From Tindallia magadiensis (GTDB lineage Bacteria; Bacillota; Clostridia; Peptostreptococcales; Tindalliaceae), in the NCBI RefSeq assembly GCF_900113635.1, contig NZ_FOQA01000001.1:62001-126000 (forward strand): 64,000 bases of DNA, given 5' to 3'. Positions 63,201 to 64,000 of the stretch are shown in pieces. A program made the translations under genes and the position numbers. Each line of letters begins with the position of its first letter. Positions within the stretch are counted from its first letter, which is position 1. The notes beneath the pieces are model-generated. The model did no database searches and was not told the DNA's origin. It worked only from the letters and a program-made list of their open reading frames with translations.

Positions 63201-64000
63201 CCATACAGGTTTAGTAATTCTCTTTGGGAGTCCTATGGTAGTATATCTGTCAATAATGAGAATGATGATTGGGTTCTAGTAGGAACAGTTACTTTGCACG
63301 ATGGTCAAAATCCTATGAACTCAAGAGTTGCGGTAACACCACCAGCATTCACAACACCTAGACTTATCGTAACCAATGAAGAGCATCGAGAAATTTCACT
63401 AGAAATCTTAAAAACAGTGACAGGAGAAGGAAAACCTGCTCAAGAAGAAATACCGGAAGTACCTTTTATAGTTGAAGTAATGTCGGAGATGAATGGGGAA
63501 TTAAATCCTCCGGAAAATGGAGTCATAAATGGTCCAGTGGTATTTATGGCGCCTCCGACAGAATCATTAGAAGGAAGCTATAGAGTTAGAGATGGAGAAA
63601 CCGATGGCGCTAGTAAAACTATTATTGGTTCTATGGAATCACCGGGAGTTTATCAGTTAAAAGAAATTATTCCAGAAGAGTTACAAGGAAATTATCGTTT
63701 AACAGGTTATCGCATCACCTATCATTTATTCAATTCAGAAACACCTGTTGAAATTGATTATCCAGCAAACAATGAAGTGTTTGATCCAAATATGATCGTT
63801 GAGTTGCATATGGTAATGGGTAATCAACCAGTTGAAAAAATTGAAGTGGAAGTATTCAACGAGTTTTTTAAGCCTACTTTAGAAGTAATAAAAGAGTATA
63901 CAGATGGTAATGAAGAGGAAGTCGTTATTAATTTATATCGTGTGATGGAATCAGAAGTACCTGAAGAAGTAGAAGAAGAACTAATCGCAACTGAAACAAC
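60228..64000 (+). CDS. Thioester-domain surface adhesin with Cna/SpaA-like repeats (3' truncated)
   Basis: An open frame of 1257 codons running off the window. AAAAGGAG 8 nt before the ATG supports the start. A signal peptide (about 1-35, IAFLLILLLSFGSVLPVTA) is followed by an N-terminal globular part, then a strongly acidic Asp/Glu/Asn/Ser/Lys-rich linker (about 161-346). A thioester domain of the TQXA type follows: Cys435 in YCIDI and Gln509 in GTQYAIWRVTNG are the pair expected to form an internal thioester. Beyond it are repeated beta-domains (YRIEVEKHWSV, RFTFGLFDSEG, GDYVIKEW) of Cna B/SpaA kind. A C-terminal LPXTG sortase signal would be expected beyond 64000. Covalent host or surface binding is known for relatives and inferred here. 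Confidence 0.87.
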   Translation, partial: MRTRKRMYKNMRVSIAFLLILLLSFGSVLPVTAIGDSIEHSKTAEPAKPERIEFQREVDLLLENRPIGSVAFELTENAFEVEVNLFDETSSQWIVDDIRLIGQLGGRKLSDLRETPRGSGIFLVDPWISETGVGSLSIAAEVDLKSIANAEQMPAVTFMESSESGTGNTGGDNSENRSPSGESAESDNNHSDNNDSNNDHNGTSDSTENDSNQSSAQNGSEDESSDTKASEKTSDEKSDDSTNAKDNSEQQETKNEDKESDNKDDTDENEDESSLENENDEDAKDNEKHPHDEDNNKEPEKQQEKKELDHDDQALKENEDKDQEETLDLDKENIEENEEKLLEENVLGPVILEEPMVDLQEVTAYTDFISLMPEEPVAMRQMGLMNSSTQYGYTGDGISGERISMIFTVREGTRNWHWWYGWQWTYTGPIFYVYCIDITTPLSTVEPYSRPTLASYSKLSENQKRRIVNMISHGYQVFGEGSNDNNLEDLRTRTSISNLTEQQAIAGTQYAIWRVTNGTQENRLSQNARDLRDYLLGLDTPNDISPKFNSEPSYRVDNGNLIIEFEYEGNDHDYDIGGGTFGSNLQSLMGTGVIEAIDEIDGAYHVTITQAINNLPENFNELVVRVKGVHYTSQGYVFEPVNTNRQGNYETQPLIDINIDHPNVVESVSIGNLEYRIEVEKHWSVDRENYSTEIESFDGRRFTFGLFDSEGEKINKDGSHWTITVGEEEGDSGNPAVFEPVLPGDYVIKEWIPTGADYDLYDPIGADNRWVEVGSVLFDNNGLAEIEAKNHQLFANLIVRKDFAPQHADGFGSIPGDFPEIRSMGVMEAVEEPEPEGFSFQLFDAEDNLVIVEGKDTFLLGEHNEHRMTFYNLPLGEYRAVEIDMPENYRWVSNGEIELTRSHVNASSPPEAVITNQELYEIEIEKAWEGTWLSMEEAGPFHFRIVRQSSNNEELSFSREKFLDPNEEEYITFNGLYPGTYHIYEEIPNGKPYRFSNSLWESYGSISVNNENDDWVLVGTVTLHDGQNPMNSRVAVTPPAFTTPRLIVTNEEHREISLEILKTVTGEGKPAQEEIPEVPFIVEVMSEMNGELNPPENGVINGPVVFMAPPTESLEGSYRVRDGETDGASKTIIGSMESPGVYQLKEIIPEELQGNYRLTGYRITYHLFNSETPVEIDYPANNEVFDPNMIVELHMVMGNQPVEKIEVEVFNEFFKPTLEVIKEYTDGNEEEVVINLYRVMESEVPEEVEEELIATET

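Overview
The window looks like a low-GC anaerobic Firmicute of class Clostridia that ferments amino acids. Evidence is the AT-rich sequence with strong AGGAGG-type ribosome binding sites, the SCIFF radical-SAM maturase, a complete oxidative ornithine pathway (Ord, OrtAB, OraSE, ornithine racemase), sigma-54 control and Clostridia-type gene orders (secDF-apt-relA-dtd-hemZ-aspS; alaS-ireB-ruvX-DUF1292-fur). A Tindallia/Alkaliphilus/Natronincola-like bacterium is my best guess; this is inference, not a database match.

Region 1 (1-16 kb) is mostly housekeeping: a 5'-truncated SCIFF maturase, a gamma-carbonic anhydrase-like protein, SecDF, Apt, the (p)ppGpp enzyme, D-aminoacyl-tRNA deacylase, an MBL hydrolase, HemZ, AspS, an M20 peptidase, a 6S RNA with its own promoter and terminator, an RseC-like membrane protein and GlyA. 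recJ and hisS, usual members of this neighbourhood, are absent.

Region 2 (14.7-33.2 kb) is catabolic. A PAS/AAA+/Fis enhancer-binding protein faces a near-consensus sigma-54 promoter driving ord-ortA-ortB-oraS-oraE-(mutL-like)-orr, followed by threonine aldolase and rarA. L-ornithine is racemised, mutated to 2,4-diaminopentanoate, oxidatively deaminated and thiolysed to alanine and acetyl-CoA. A 14-bp perfect inverted repeat encloses the sigma-54 promoter and covers the ribosome binding site and first ATG of ord. A minus-strand amidohydrolase follows, then a second sigma-54 promoter with two RocB-like M20 peptidases and an aminotransferase.

Region 3 (33.4-45.4 kb) carries iscR-iscS-iscU-mnmA, alaS-ireB-ruvX-DUF1292, a Fur-family gene with a palindromic operator, RNase J, an O-methyltransferase, a U32 protein and a YqeG phosphatase.

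Region 4 (45.4-64 kb) is a surface and adhesion region. A type IV pilus operon (pilB-pilT-pilC-pilin) and a minor-pilin operon are each preceded by the same structured leader RNA ending in a terminator. The minor-pilin operon encodes a PilX-like protein, a prepilin fused to a von Willebrand A domain, and a prepilin with a large LamG-like ectodomain. Between the two operons lie three copies of a dispersed hairpin repeat, a PD-(D/E)XK/DUF4268-like gene and a REP-type transposase broken by an in-frame TGA, plus a decayed second transposase copy. A DHH phosphoesterase and a secreted MORN-repeat protein follow. The window ends inside a very long adhesin gene (60228 to beyond 64000) with a predicted Cys-Gln thioester domain and Cna/SpaA-like repeats, preceded by an 11-bp phased operator-like array and a pair of covarying hairpins.
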